The notes under the pieces: model-generated
Seen by the model: the letters and a program-made list of their open reading frames with translations, nothing else
Databases searched by the model: none
What the model was told of the DNA's origin: nothing
Made by a program: the position numbers and the translations under genes
Shown: positions 1 through 11,086 of the stretch, piece after piece
Layout: each line of letters starts with the position of its first letter
How positions within the stretch are numbered: the first letter of the stretch is position 1
Source of the DNA: Struthidea cinerea
Taxonomy: Eukaryota > Chordata > Aves > Passeriformes > Corcoracidae
Length of the DNA: 64,000 nucleotides
Reading direction: 5' to 3'
Assembly (NCBI GenBank): GCA_013397865.1
Contig: VZTI01004650.1
Coordinates: 360,834-424,833, forward strand

Positions 1-975
1 AAGATGCTTTTAAAATACTCTAGTTCTCCATTTGAAACACAGGAAGAAGAGTAGAACAAAGAAGTTTCTCCAAAGCAGACTTTGGATTCAGCTCATATCA
101 CATCATCACACAGTAGTGGACATGTTTCTTCCTACTCTCACAGAGTCTAGGGATCTCTGAAATATGGCACTTCTCAGTGCATATTGCTGAGAGCTATAGT
201 CTCCTCAGCCAAAGAATCTCCAGCAAACAAGAATAACAAGAAAAAAAAGCAAATTCTTTTTGTCCAGTTTTCCAAATGTCCAGTTTTCTGATATCTACCT
301 TAATTAATTGTGGTGCCTTTTTCAGTAAAATACACCCCTTAAATGTTTTAAGTTGTAACAGGCACTTGGGTCTCTGTGAAGTCAAAAGGACTTTGAAAAT
401 GCTTTTCTGAAATAAAATCTTGACTGTTACGAGCATCTCCTTTTCTGTTTGTAGTTTTTACTTTTTTTACAGAAAATTCAAGTACTTGGTGTTCAGTACA
501 TGAAGGTAGGAAATCACTTTTATAAATGAGTCTGAAACACACAGTGGATTCATGAAAGCAAGATTAGTGTGTTACTAATTTTACTACTGTTTTTCAATTT
601 AAACTTTTCTGATAAGAACACTGAACTTGAAATTTCCTTTGTTATTAGTCCAACTTATCCACATTATAGCCTCTTCTTTGTATTTATTAGGCACAGTAAA
701 AATCAAGCTGTAGTGCAGTGATCACCTACATGGAGTCAATAAAGATCATATTTTGCCATACATATGCTTCTACAAATAGTAGTATAACACAGCAATGTCA
801 TGTGTCAAAGTATAACAACACTCTTTAAAAGTGATGAGTGTCTTTAATACAGTATTTCACGAAATATTCCCCTGATGACTCAAAATGACAGAGGAGAAAA
901 AGCTAGGATTCAATGAGGAAATAAGAAAGAGGTCTAATCAGTTCACCTGCTAGAGTTTCATCGTGGTCTACTCAC

Positions 976-1143
976 CTCAATCACCTCAGGTTGGGACATC
1001 ATGGAGGATGGCACCAAATTGGTGGGGATATCCATGGTAGCTCAATATGTCCCTGCTGTCCTTGCACTGTTCCTCTGCACCAGCAAGCTCTTGTAGGAAG
1101 ACAGAAGCCCTTCCTCAGACTCTAGTCATACTGATATTTATTC
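976..1143 (-). CDS. Candidate first coding exon of an unidentified leftward gene (coding part 1035-976)
   Basis: Read on the minus strand, a run of 12 T followed by cccttcctgttag forms a strong acceptor, so the exon would start at 1143. A second pyrimidine-rich acceptor gives an alternative start near 1089. The exon ends at 976 in ATTGAG before an intronic GTGAGT donor. An ATG at 1035-1033 sits in a very good Kozak context (A at -3, G at +4), with an in-frame TGA two codons before it. It opens 20 codons, MDIPTNLVPSSMMSQPEVIE, ending in phase 0 at the donor. A four-codon upstream ORF (M-T-R-V-stop) lies in the 5' part if the 1143 acceptor is used. This is the pattern of a 5'-UTR plus start-codon exon. 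The composition (Ser, Pro, Met, acidic end) resembles the N-terminus of a nuclear regulator, but I do not recognise the protein. The rest of the gene would lie before position 1. The splice sites are seen; that the gene is real is inferred. Confidence 0.45.
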
Positions 1144-4100
1144 CTAACAGGAAGGGAAAAAAAAAAAAACTGTTGAGAATAACAAGAGAACCGGGAGGGC
1201 AGTCAACACCCAAGACCCGGGGCTGCTGCAAAACCAGTCTGAGTTTGCACAGCCCCACTTGCTGACATGACCACTCACAACAGATTTGCAGGAGAAGTTT
1301 CAAAGGGCATACTGGAATTTGTTCCAGAATAGGAAGAAAACTCACTTGACCACACAAACTAGCATCACACAAAATGAATTCAGCAAGAAGGCTAACGCAC
1401 AGACCGCTCCCAGATTTGCAATGAAATATGGTCACCTGCAGAGCACTGGAACTGTGTTGACCTTTTCCCCCCACAACAAAAGAAAAAAGAAAACCCCCAC
1501 AAATTAATACTCATAGAATTACTTGCTGTAATTCAGGATACATTTATTCTCTCAACAATTATTGTTCTACAGTTCAGTGATCACATGAACTTTTCTTCTT
1601 TGTTAAGAAAAATACCTTACACATCATGACTTAAAAATATGACACCCTTTTTTTCCAGGTAGTCACAAATTTGCAGTACATGAATATACTGAACTGTAAA
1701 ATTTAATCAGCTGATTCAATAGAATGAAGTTATCTCCATAGCTATCATGTTTATCAAGGTCAGTCCAGCTTCCACAGATAAGTTCTATTTTTTTCTTTTT
1801 CTACTCTTGTGTGCAAAGAAAACAAACAAAAAGGTGGAGGGGGAAACCCCTGTAAATGTCCAAGACATTAATCCCATTTAAAAATTCTAGACTAAGACTA
1901 CTGCTGGTTTTTTCCCTTAGCCAGACCAGACATATACAGCACAATGCACAAATTAGTCACCACGGAAATGATTTTCGAGAGACACCTATTGCTCTCTGTA
2001 TCCATCACTTCCTATTCTGGAAGTCATGGTAGAAATCTACTCATACAAAGTCTAATCAGCATCGAATAAACATACCAAAAATTACTCCAAACTTCAGCGG
2101 TATTTTTCAAACTGAGGCCATGCTATAGTTACACAGACAATGCCAGTAACTTTCCTGGCCACAAGTTCATTTTTTCAAAGGCAACACTTACTTACCAAGC
2201 CAAGAAAGAACAGATAAGTGCTGTAGGAAAGTTATGCTCCACATGCTTTCCTGATTCAGTTATGTCTTTTTTTTTTTGGTCTTGTTAATTTAAACTCAGC
2301 CTTTGCACGCCACTGTGGAAATTATTCCTCCTTCTTAAAAAGCATCATCTTGAAATGCCTGCTTCGCATTTCAACACATCCCCACATGCCTTACGTCACA
2401 TGTAGCTGTCTCATCTTCCAAGCTCTAGGATCACTTTTTCCATCTTTATATAGCTTTCCAGTGACCCCTATTCTTTCCTACTCAGCTCTTGCTAGTAACC
2501 TTTCATTCTTTCCACTCCCTGCTCCAAATTTCTACTACTATACTCATGGGGAGGGCAGAAAATGGAGACGTAGCATCTCTCCAAGATAGCCTTCACAAAG
2601 TCAAAGAACAAACACAACCTTCAGGCTTCCTGTTTTCTTCTAAAATGACAGTTGAACTAATTTTCTGAAATTCACTAATTTTTCCATGGACAGATGGATA
2701 GCATTACCTTGGAATTCTGACTTAGGGAAGCTTCTGCAGCTTGACAGTGATTTTCAGTAAAACTCTATCAACAGCCTAAAACTCTTCAACCAGGAAATCT
2801 TTAATGTCTCGTGAGCTGTTGCAATTGTAACTTAAATAAGATCTCAGAAGACTTTTTTTCTGTTCTTCTCATAACATGCTTAAAAGCAGCAGTTTCACTG
2901 CACCTACTTTACAACAGCTCATTGCTAATTTCTTTTAAAATCTTTTCTCTTAATCTTGAAATGCTGCCACTTTTGGATAATGAAGGTGGGGAAAAAATTA
3001 CAGTTGAAGCTGACTTTAGGGAATGCTGTCTAAACCAAAAGCAGAGGTATGCTTAGAATCCTGTCTGTCAAACAAAAAGGAGAGAAAACAAACATTTTTA
3101 CTAGGGAGCATCATAAAGAGGAAAAAAACTGAAAAACTAAGAAAAAGAAAAAAATCTGAAGCCTGTTCAGCCTCTGTGTACTCCAAGTAGAACACAAATG
3201 TCAGGGAAAGCTTAACCCATAAAATCCAATGAGTGTTTAATGCAGCTGAGAGAAGAAATATGCCTGTAGTCATTTTTCTACATGAAGGGATAAAAATTTC
3301 CTAAGCCTATGACCATTTCTTGTTTCCCCTTCTATACCTATATTTTCATTGCTTGTATTTCAATGATCTCTCAATTTGGCTAGGAAAAAGGAAAGCTCTT
3401 ATGCAAACACGTTTCATCCCAACCTTCTGAGCACGACGTACACAATGATAAACACTTTCTGCCAAATGGTTAGGCTCATAAAAACATTCTAGCCGAAAAA
3501 GGGTCAGCCTGTACAAAAGAACTGTCCCCTGCCACTCCCCACCCACCTCATCATCTTCAGCAATAATAAAATACAAGAGGGGACTGTGCTTTCACAGCAG
3601 TGCTAGAACAGGGAGACTTCATTTAAGCAAATAATAGTGGCTCCTAACTTAATACCTATGTAAGTTTAGGGTGCAGCCCTATGTTTTGAAGAATTGCAAA
3701 TAAAGGGAACAGGATTCTCCAATTAACTTCACTAAAGGAATTAGGACAAGAAATGTAATTTCTTTTAAAAAATAAATTCTGAAAAACAAAAGCACAGGAG
3801 TAGCTTCTCTTTAATGAGATTTTGATAGCTTGCTACACTACAGAACGTTGAAAAAAAATCCCCAAATTTGGGAGCAGATTCACACATCCCAAAGACTGGT
3901 GCAGGCAAATACCACTTTATGTACTCTTCTCTTGATAAGACACTGCTGTCTTTACTTAGTACATTTAGAGAACCGCAGACTGTTGGATCAGGATCTAAAA
4001 TTCATAAAATGAAAATCGTAAAATTTCTCATCCTCTGTGAAGGAATGCATCCTCACCAAACAAAACATACTGCTCTCTGACATGCCATGATTAAGCATCA

Positions 4101-5069
4101 TGCTTTGTGGATCAGCTGTCTGATACCACAGAAAAGAATAACCATGCCGTCTTGTCATTACGGAGTACTTAGGAGAAATGCAATTGTGTATCACAAAGCA
4201 ACTTCTTGAAGGAGCTGTTTTCAGAAAATCCATTACAAAACCCAGTGACTAAAGTTATTACCCTTATTCCTCTGCAGTTCCTTGAACAGCACACTGGTGA
4301 TCTGCAAATTTGCAGTAATACAGCAATACCAATGACTTCTGCATGACTGAGTATCTCATCTGGGGCCACAAACACACAGTGCTCCCCTCCACTGAGGTTC
4401 TGGGACTGAATGGAAAATTGGGTTTTCACACCCTGTGTTGTCTCCTGTGTCAGACAATTCCAGGTCTCCTGCATTGTTGCCTTCTTTCAGCTTTGGTTTC
4501 CTGCATCCGTATCAGAGTGCCTTTTGGTATCACTTTGGCTTGACTTCACAGACTTCAAGTTTCTGGATTACGTGACTCTGAAGATGGTGATACTGTGACC
4601 TTGAAGCTGTTAAGTGCAATTTAGCTAAACAAAGCTCCCCTTACTGCACTAGTGCATAAAAACTTAGCTTACACTATAAAGTACTAATTGATCCCACATG
4701 GATAGGTCCTGTAAACTCATCAGAAAAAATAAAACATTTGAACACCATGTAAAAGAAATGAGAAAGTAAGAAAAAGATCTCACATAAGCATCACACTTCC
4801 AGATGTCCCATCTGAATTTCTGCCATCTAAAAGTATTCATTCGGCATCACTCGCTTCTGGCAGCCTTCACTAAACAATCCTGCTCGCAATTAATTTGTTC
4901 AACTCACAAATAAATGCATCACCCCACCATAGCAGCCTTGCCGTCACAAAGAAAAATGAATGCCATCCAGGAAAGAGCAACAGAATTGACTTGTCCTGCC
5001 TAGCATTTCATTTTACTACTTGTTAAAGTGATAGTGGTAGCACAAACTTTTAGTTACCTACTATGGACT
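1144..5069. other. Unique AT-rich sequence, probable intron
   Basis: No recognisable coding exon, RNA gene or repeat family was found. Open frames here are short and have no domain resemblance. A minus-strand GTAAGTAAGT donor near 2195, preceded by a weak acceptor, would give only a 25-nt exon and was not accepted. The stretch is best read as intron of the leftward gene whose start exon is at 976-1143. Confidence 0.4.
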
Positions 5070-5600
5070 CATGGAGGTGTTTTCCTACTGTCCCGAATTG
5101 AGATAAGAACAATTTAAAGCAATGAGATAAGAACACGAACAGTAACAGCAACAACATTAATATTAATAAAGTAAGTATACAAAAAGAAGGTGACTTACAT
5201 GCAAAAGTGCTCAAAGACTGACCTGGTGTCATGCTGCCCCCGAGACAATGAACCGTGCACAGACCCTCTGTGCCCATGTGGTTTTTTTTCTGACTGCAAG
5301 CCCCCCCCACTCTTTCTTGGAAGCAAGATTCCCTTACTTCCAACCCCCTGCGGGGATGTGCATGGGGTAGAACAACCACCTAGGCGTGCCCACAGGGCTC
5401 CAGGCTCTGACCCCTCACAGCTACTGTGGGAAAACGAAGTCTGTCCTGGCCAAAAACCAAGCACTATACACCTCTTATTCTATGCCATCTACATCATGCC
5501 CAGATCCTACACCTTGCAACTTTACATACATACATATATAGGTATGCACAAACACAGGTATCATTTCCATAGTCAGTGGCTGCCCCTCCAAGATGTCCGC
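5070..5600 (-). repeat. Probable 3' LTR of the ERV-L-like element
   Basis: This sequence directly follows the pol remnant in element orientation. It ends in a T-rich block read on the minus strand as 'ttaaattgttcttatctcaa' (about 5119-5100), resembling the poly-A/R-U5 end of avian ERV-L LTRs. No second LTR was found to pair with it, and the terminal dinucleotides are not clear, so the limits are approximate. Confidence 0.4.
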
Positions 5601-6012
5601 TGTGTCATTTAGTCCATGACTGTAGGATCCATGAGGACCTCACAATTGGTGTATCTGGAGCATCCATAATCATTGTCCGTGGCAGTTATGGCATATAGTG
5701 GCAGTGTCATTCAGCAACCAATATTATATAATTCAACATTATAGACTGTTCTCACCCAAAACTCAAATCTTCCTGAGGTATGGTACACACCATATTTCCC
5801 CATCACTCTGCATTACCCACCAAGTGCACTCAGGTCCTTGAACAAACAAAAAATCCCATAGATGCGTTTGCCTTTTCTTGACGCAGCACTAACCTAAACT
5901 GTCTTCCCTTACACACTTCCCATATGCACCACAATAACTTTATCCCTTTCTACAGTACATGGAGATTTTGACGGGGCAGGGCCAGCTCAATTAGTAGTGC
6001 CTCTAGTGTTAA
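5600..6012 (-). pseudogene. ERV post-integrase / 3' pol remnant
   Basis: The minus-strand continuation after the integrase core can be followed as short frames up to about 5620, including 'VHMGSV', 'GKTV' and Gly/Lys-rich pieces typical of the C-terminal DNA-binding part. Several stops interrupt it. No surface or transmembrane envelope motif is recognisable. The sequence then passes into LTR-like DNA. Confidence 0.45.
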
Positions 6013-6640
6013 CTAACCAGTAGCCTTCGCTAAATGTAGATCCCAATGTTTGAAGGTCCCACTACCCATTGCTTTCAATGTGGTTTTTAGCAGTCCAGTG
6101 CACTGTTCAATTTTCACAGAGACTGGGGCATGATAGGGACTATGATACACCCACTTAATCCCGTGCTCTCTGGGCCAGGTGTCTCTTTTTGAAATGAGTC
6201 CCATTGTCAGACTCAATTCTCTCGGGGGTACCATGTCCCCAAAGGACTTGCTTTTCAAGGCCCAGGATGGTGTTACGGGCTGTAGCATGAGGCACAGGGT
6301 AGGTCTCCAGCCATCCCGTGGTGGCTTCTACCATTGTGAGCACGTAGCGCTTGCCTTGGCGGGTTTGAGGCAGTGTGATGTAATCAATCTGCCAGGCTTC
6401 CCCATACTTGTATTTAGACCACCGTCTACCGTACCACAGGGGTTTCACCCGCTTGGCCTGCTTGATTGCAGCGCATGTTTCACAGTCATGGGTTACATGG
6501 AAAATAGTGTCCATGGTTAAATCCACCCCTAGATCATGAGCCCATCTGAGTGTTGCATCTCTTCTCTGATGATTGGAGGCATCATGGGCCCACTGAGCCA
6601 GAAATAATTCCTGTTGCCAGTCCAGATCCACCTGAGACAC
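6013..6640 (-). pseudogene. ERV integrase, zinc-binding and DDE core, frameshifted
   Basis: The longest surviving frame covers 6640-6155. It begins with an HHCC-type zinc region (His pair in 'WAHDASNHQ', Cys pair in 'CETC'), then the core with the first catalytic Asp in 'QIDYI' (codon 6385-6383) and the second in 'SDNGTHF' (codon 6208-6206). These are 59 codons apart, normal for retroviral integrases. The catalytic Glu ('KIEQ', codon 6108-6106) lies in another frame. The second Asp to Glu distance is 100 nt, whereas a D-35-E arrangement needs 108, which points to a net 8-nt loss at about 6205-6185. The protein is therefore broken inside its active site. Confidence 0.8.
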
Positions 6641-7440
6641 TTTAACCTTGGCAGTTCATCCACCTGTCTGCTGTTGCAGCCTGACTCTTGGATGCATGTG
6701 CACTTACAGGACATACTTTTACAGCCAACTCCTCTACTCAGGCAGAGATGTCTTGCCACAATTCTGAAGTCCAGATGGGTTTCCCTCTGTGCTGCCAATT
6801 GGCCTTTTTCCATTGTTCCATCAATCCCCACAGAGCATTTGCCACCATCCACAAGTCAGTGTGGAGGTAGCACACTGGACATTTCTCTCATTTAGCAATA
6901 TCCAAAGCCAGCTGGATGGCTTTAAGCTCTGCAACCTCACTTGATCCAACTTTTCCCTCAACAGCTTTGCAACTTGCCATATAGGACTCCATACAGCAGC
7001 TTTTCATTTCTGACATATCCCTATGCTATGGCACAAACTGTCAGTAAAGAGAGAGTATAGCTTCTCATTTTCAGGTAGCTGATTATGTGGTAGGGTCTCC
7101 TCAGCACGTCACCACCTCCTCCTCCCCCTCTTCTGATGATAATCTGAAATTTTTACCTTTGGGCCAGAGCATGATGACTTCTGGCAATTTGGATTTCCTG
7201 CTTGAGCTCGCTGTGTGCTCAAGCGCAACCCACTTACTCCACATAGCATCAGTGTCATGAAGTGTGGAAGGAACTTCCCCTTTGAACATCCAGCCCAGCA
7301 CTGAGCAGCTGGGGTGCCAGGAGGAGCCATACTTTGGTGCCAATCTCCTCTGAAGCAGATTGATCCCCTTCCTAAGCCGCCACATACTCTTTTCTGGACT
7401 GGGTGTAGCATGTCTTGGATCCATTGTATCCCCAACTTCA
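6640..7440 (-). pseudogene. ERV tether and RNase H domain remnant
   Basis: Pieces in alternating frames include 'VLGWMFKG' and 'WSKWVAL' near 7300-7200, then RNase H signatures. A 'LFTDS' strand lies near 7050-7036, where the usual Asp-Gly pair reads Asp-Ser. An 'AELKAIQLALDI' helix carrying the catalytic Glu lies near 6938-6902, and 'TDLWMVANALWG' carrying another catalytic Asp near 6860-6824. Three acidic positions of the nuclease can therefore be traced, but they lie in fragments separated by frameshifts. The domain sits between the connection region and the integrase, as expected for retroviral pol order. Confidence 0.65.
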
Positions 7441-7870
7441 GAACCCCAGGGGTTGTCCTTGAGTCTCTCCCAGTAATTCTTGTGAGACACTCCAGGAAGA
7501 TCCATTCTCCCTGGTGGCGGTGTAGAGCACACTTTTTACATCTTGTCCTATCCTGACTGGCCCAAGGGCTACTGCATGAACAATCTCCTGTTTAATTTGC
7601 TCAAAACCTTGTTGTTGTTCAGGATCCCACTTGAAATCATTCCTCTTCCATGTCATGTGATAGAGAGGGCTTACAATCTGACTCTACTCTGGAATATGGA
7701 TCCTCCAAAAAACCACAATGTGTAGGAAAGTCTGCATTTCCTTCTTGCTGGTTGGTGGGGACACAGCTACTATTTTGTTGATTACACCCACTGGAAACTG
7801 ACAAAGTCCATCTTGTAATTTTACTCCTAAAAACTGAATTTCCTGGGCAGTTCCCTTGATCTCACTTTAT
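7440..7870 (-). pseudogene. ERV reverse transcriptase C-terminal part and connection domain, broken
   Basis: The minus-strand translation shows a typical 'FLGV' RT segment followed by a 'SKKEMQTFL' thumb-like stretch. The connection region follows, with 'WDPEQQQGFEQIKQEI' and 'ALGPVRIGQDV', characteristic of ERV-L-like pol. An in-frame stop lies between the thumb and connection pieces (just right of 7656). The YxDD active site should lie farther right and is not recognisable, so the polymerase core is missing. Downstream it runs into the RNase H remnant. It is dead by stops and truncation. Confidence 0.7.
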
Positions 7871-7937
7871 CAAAAACCAGGACACCACCAAAGCATTAAG
7901 ACAAGCCAAACTAATTTTAGTTTTGAGGAATATATTT

Positions 7938-7986
7938 AATGCAGGTAGCTCAGTGTGTGCAGTTTGCAAGCTGAGCTACCTGCATT
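7938..7986. repeat. 16-bp perfect inverted repeat with 17-nt loop
   Basis: Arms 7938-7953 (AATGCAGGTAGCTCAG) and 7971-7986 are exact reverse complements, separated by 17 nt. The hairpin lies at the right edge of the recognisable ERV pol sequence, where the RT palm should continue. It is therefore probably a breakpoint or templated-insertion scar rather than a functional RNA. It is not a Rho-independent terminator because there is no bacterial context and no T tract. Confidence 0.8.
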
Positions 7987-8060
7987 TAATGTGCTCCTCA
8001 GTGGAAGTGGTTATGATCTTTACCATTTCCTCCTAATTCTGCCCTCTCTCTGTTCCATGG

Positions 8061-10019
8061 GGTGTTGTATCTGCAAAGGAGGATAACCTCCTGCACGCCG
8101 TTCAATACTTAAAAGAGCTGCAAAAAGGTAATAGCTGTGATTCAGTATTGGGCAAAAGAAGCAGAAAAGAAATAAAAGAGGAGATTTCCAGACAGATGGT
8201 GTGGCCCATTGTTGTACGCTTGCCTTGAAGTTCTTCTGAACAACAGCAACCGATTTTTTTCCACTTAATGGGACTCCCTACCATCTCCCCATCAAATTTC
8301 TGATGTCTCAGCAAAGAGACAACCCCTTCTCTTGCCTCAGCACATGCACTAACTGTTTGGAAGCTAGCACAAAATTAACTGTCCCAGTCAAACTTTGCTG
8401 ATAGCGTGTGTTTGCATACACACATTTTACAACACAAATTCTGCACGCTGGTCGGTATCAGCCTGGCTCTATCACCTGACGCCCCTCTCCAGAAAGCAGG
8501 ACAAAGAGTGTCATCACATCCACTATCTATTACAATAGCAATAAGTATTAGAATAGATCTAGTTTATGGCATTGATGAAACATGTTCAATAGTGGTAAAT
8601 GCAACTATTCAGCACACCTTCAGACCAACGACCAACCAAACACGCTAGTTACACCTGTTCTTGCAGCATACGCAACACTACCCTCCACTTCCCCAGTGAA
8701 GACCAGTTCCACAAACATGTCTACCCCCGAAGCTTTCCTGTCTGCTGTTTCTAATCACCGGCCAGACTGCTTTAAAGAACTACAGAGCTATAGCTGCCCA
8801 CCCTTTTGGAAGCTCCTCATAAGAATGAACAAATTCACTGTGAAAACGGATTTGTGAAGTATTACTGAGGGGTCATGGAAGTCTGGAGGGGGAGTGCCAA
8901 AAACAAGGGACAAGCTCACCACGTTTCCTGTGCTGGCTGCACCATCAACCCCCTGGAAATAGTCCCTGCCAGTAAAGCCAGACATTTCTTGAGCCTAAGT
9001 TCACTGTCTAGGAAAACAGAATGGAATTTGCTAACATATTAAAAGGTTCAGACACAACAATAGGAAACCTCTACCTTGCTAATATTGAAATAAAAACAAA
9101 ACAAAACCAAAACCCAGAGTAAAACATACTTGACGCTGCCCTTTCCCAGTATCAAGTGTGACAAAAGTTACAAAAGTAACAAAAGTTACAACTAGCCCTA
9201 AGAAGCTGGCCAGATTTTTAATTTTAAGAAGAAAGATCAAGGACAGACTGAAGGTGCAACAAAACTGACCTTATTCGTTCACTTCTGCAGAACAAACTGA
9301 GATCCTCACAGGAAACAAGGTGAATTTTTCATGCTGCTGTTGGACTAGCATGCTACATAAGGGCAAAAGATCTTGCACCAACACAGGCAATAACTACACA
9401 GAGTAAAAATGCTTATATAAATAATACCTCCTCCCCAAAACACAGCACGTGTATCTACCCAAACCACAACTGGAAATCAATTTATATCCAGAAACATTTT
9501 TCCATCAAATCCCTGTCCCTGTGGAGGAATCCCCTATGGACCTAGTAACTTCTTTGCAGTTGTCAATGGTTCATTCACTTTGACATTAAATGTCAATTCT
9601 TCACAGATGTTGTTTAAGAGATCAGAATTTTTTTTCACAGACTGAAAATGTTAATCCAACAACATCAATTTCTATCTAGGCCGCTTCTGCTCACAGAACT
9701 CCTGCTGTTGATGAAGCATTGCGCCGTTTGAGCACAAACATATCCAGAGCAATTATTAAAAAGGATCATTTTCCAACCTGACACAATAAATGAACAACAC
9801 AGAAACTGGCTAAAAAACATATCATTAAGGCTTAGAAGGGAGGGAAGGAGAGGGAGGGAGGCCTGCAACAAGAATAACGCAGTGTTTTAAATGTTTCACT
9901 GTCACCAAAAAATGACTTATCAATAATAAACAAACTGGAAACTACAATGGACAGTTGAGTTGGTTGGCCCAAAACCCAGCACTGGTTGGTACTAAACCCT
10001 CTCTCCTGACCTCACTCAC
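8061..10019. other. Unique non-coding stretch with a small tandem repeat
   Basis: No gene or interspersed repeat was recognised. At 9161-9190 a 9-bp unit (acaaaagtt) occurs three times with one variant base. Open frames are short and featureless. Probable intron. Confidence 0.4.
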
Positions 10020-10108
10020 CTGACAGCTTTTCTTGTTGTATATGTAGCACAACAAGATTTTGTAGCAGAGCTGCCAAAGCACTACCAGAGCTTCATTCAC
10101 AGGATGTC
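10020..10108 (-). other. Candidate alternative exon of the leftward gene (89 nt)
   Basis: On the minus strand the sequence ccgtccccattgctcag forms a good acceptor (exon start 10108). The exon ends in TGTCAG before GTGAGTGAGG, an almost ideal donor. One of three frames is open throughout and ends in phase 0; that frame needs an incoming phase-1 exon and reads through 'NEALVVLWQLCYKILL'. The first ATG is followed by a stop after four codons, so as a UTR exon it would carry a small upstream ORF. No homology is recognised. It could equally be a decoy pair of splice-like sites in a long intron. Confidence 0.22.
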
Positions 10109-11062
10109 CTGAGCAATGGGGACGGATTACAGAAGGTTGTCAGCGAGGCCAGCTGAGACAGCCTCCTGCCTAGGCACTGAGAGAGCACAGGAAAACAGCC
10201 TCCAGCAAGACCAGTGGACAGCAAGTGCCATCACCACCGGCCATTTGATCTCCAGCATGCTGCCTGACCCGCCTCAAAATCTCAGGGGAGACCAGGCTAA
10301 AACAGCACAGACACCTCAGCAGATCAGATCACAAAAATGGCATTATCCTCTTTCTGGTTGTTGAAAAACACCCTCCTTTTATCCCATGCACATAACATGT
10401 TTTCTGGCTTTTCTCAGTTGTTTTTCTTTAGTGCGTTTTTGTGGGATTTTTTTCTTTGTTTTCAGCAATCTGAGCACTCAGGACTTCAACAACCGGAAAA
10501 ACAGGACAAAAAACTCCCAAGTTTAGATCAAACCCAACCACTGAACATGTTGAAACAGGTGATGCCTATACCACTGCTGCCCCTTCAGAACAACAGTGCC
10601 CTAAACAATTGTCATGGAAGTGATTCAGTTTTACAAAGATATAACAAAGAGTCAGGGATTTTATCACTGCTGCAGTTCCATGTAAGTAATACATCTACTT
10701 TTGCATTGGTAAGATGCCTGCTTTGATTGCAATTTGTCAGCCAAAGCATACATTTGGCTTAATATTAAGTGCAACCACCTCTTTAGCCACTAACAGCATT
10801 AAAAGCAGGACGGCAGCATGTTTAGCCATGTATCAGCTTGCAGACTGCTTTACTGAAACAGCATCAGCTGGCCAGAGCACTTAGCTTTTATTTAAGCAAA
10901 TCAAAACAAAAGAACAGACAACACTTTGGAAAATTTAACCTCAAGATGCCCAGGCACCTGAAAAACATCTGACAAAAAACCCCAAACCAAACCAAACAAA
11001 CACGAGAGCTCTCTTAAAGATCAAATTAAAATGCAGAAATCCCAGAGTGTATTACCAATTTT

Positions 11063-11086
11063 AAAATAAATAAATAAATAAATAAA
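11063..11086. repeat. (TAAA)n microsatellite
   Basis: About six copies of a TAAA/AAAT unit are visible directly. Neutral simple repeat. Confidence 0.9.

Larger units (their letters stand above)
5070..8060 (-). mobile_element. Decayed ERV-L-like endogenous retrovirus, 5'-truncated (pol to 3' LTR)
   Basis: Reading right to left on the minus strand, the relic contains the end of reverse transcriptase and its connection domain (about 7870-7440), RNase H (about 7050-6650), integrase (about 6640-6013), a post-integrase tail and LTR-like sequence. No gag, no protease and no complete env are visible. Translation is repeatedly interrupted by stops and frame changes, so no functional protein is encoded. 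The pol type and the absence of a clear env fit the class III (ERV-L) lineage that is common in birds. The boundaries are approximate: the right edge merges into an inverted repeat at 7938-7986, and the left edge is taken at the end of LTR-like sequence. It lies antisense to nothing obvious and is in the same orientation as the proposed host gene. Confidence 0.75.

Noticed and set aside
2195..2250. Minus-strand GTAAGTAAGT donor
   Set aside because: The nearest good acceptor leaves a 25-nt exon with no supporting feature.
6179..6895. Plus-strand open frames of 60-113 codons opposite pol
   Set aside because: They are antisense shadows of the ERV integrase and RNase H remnant.
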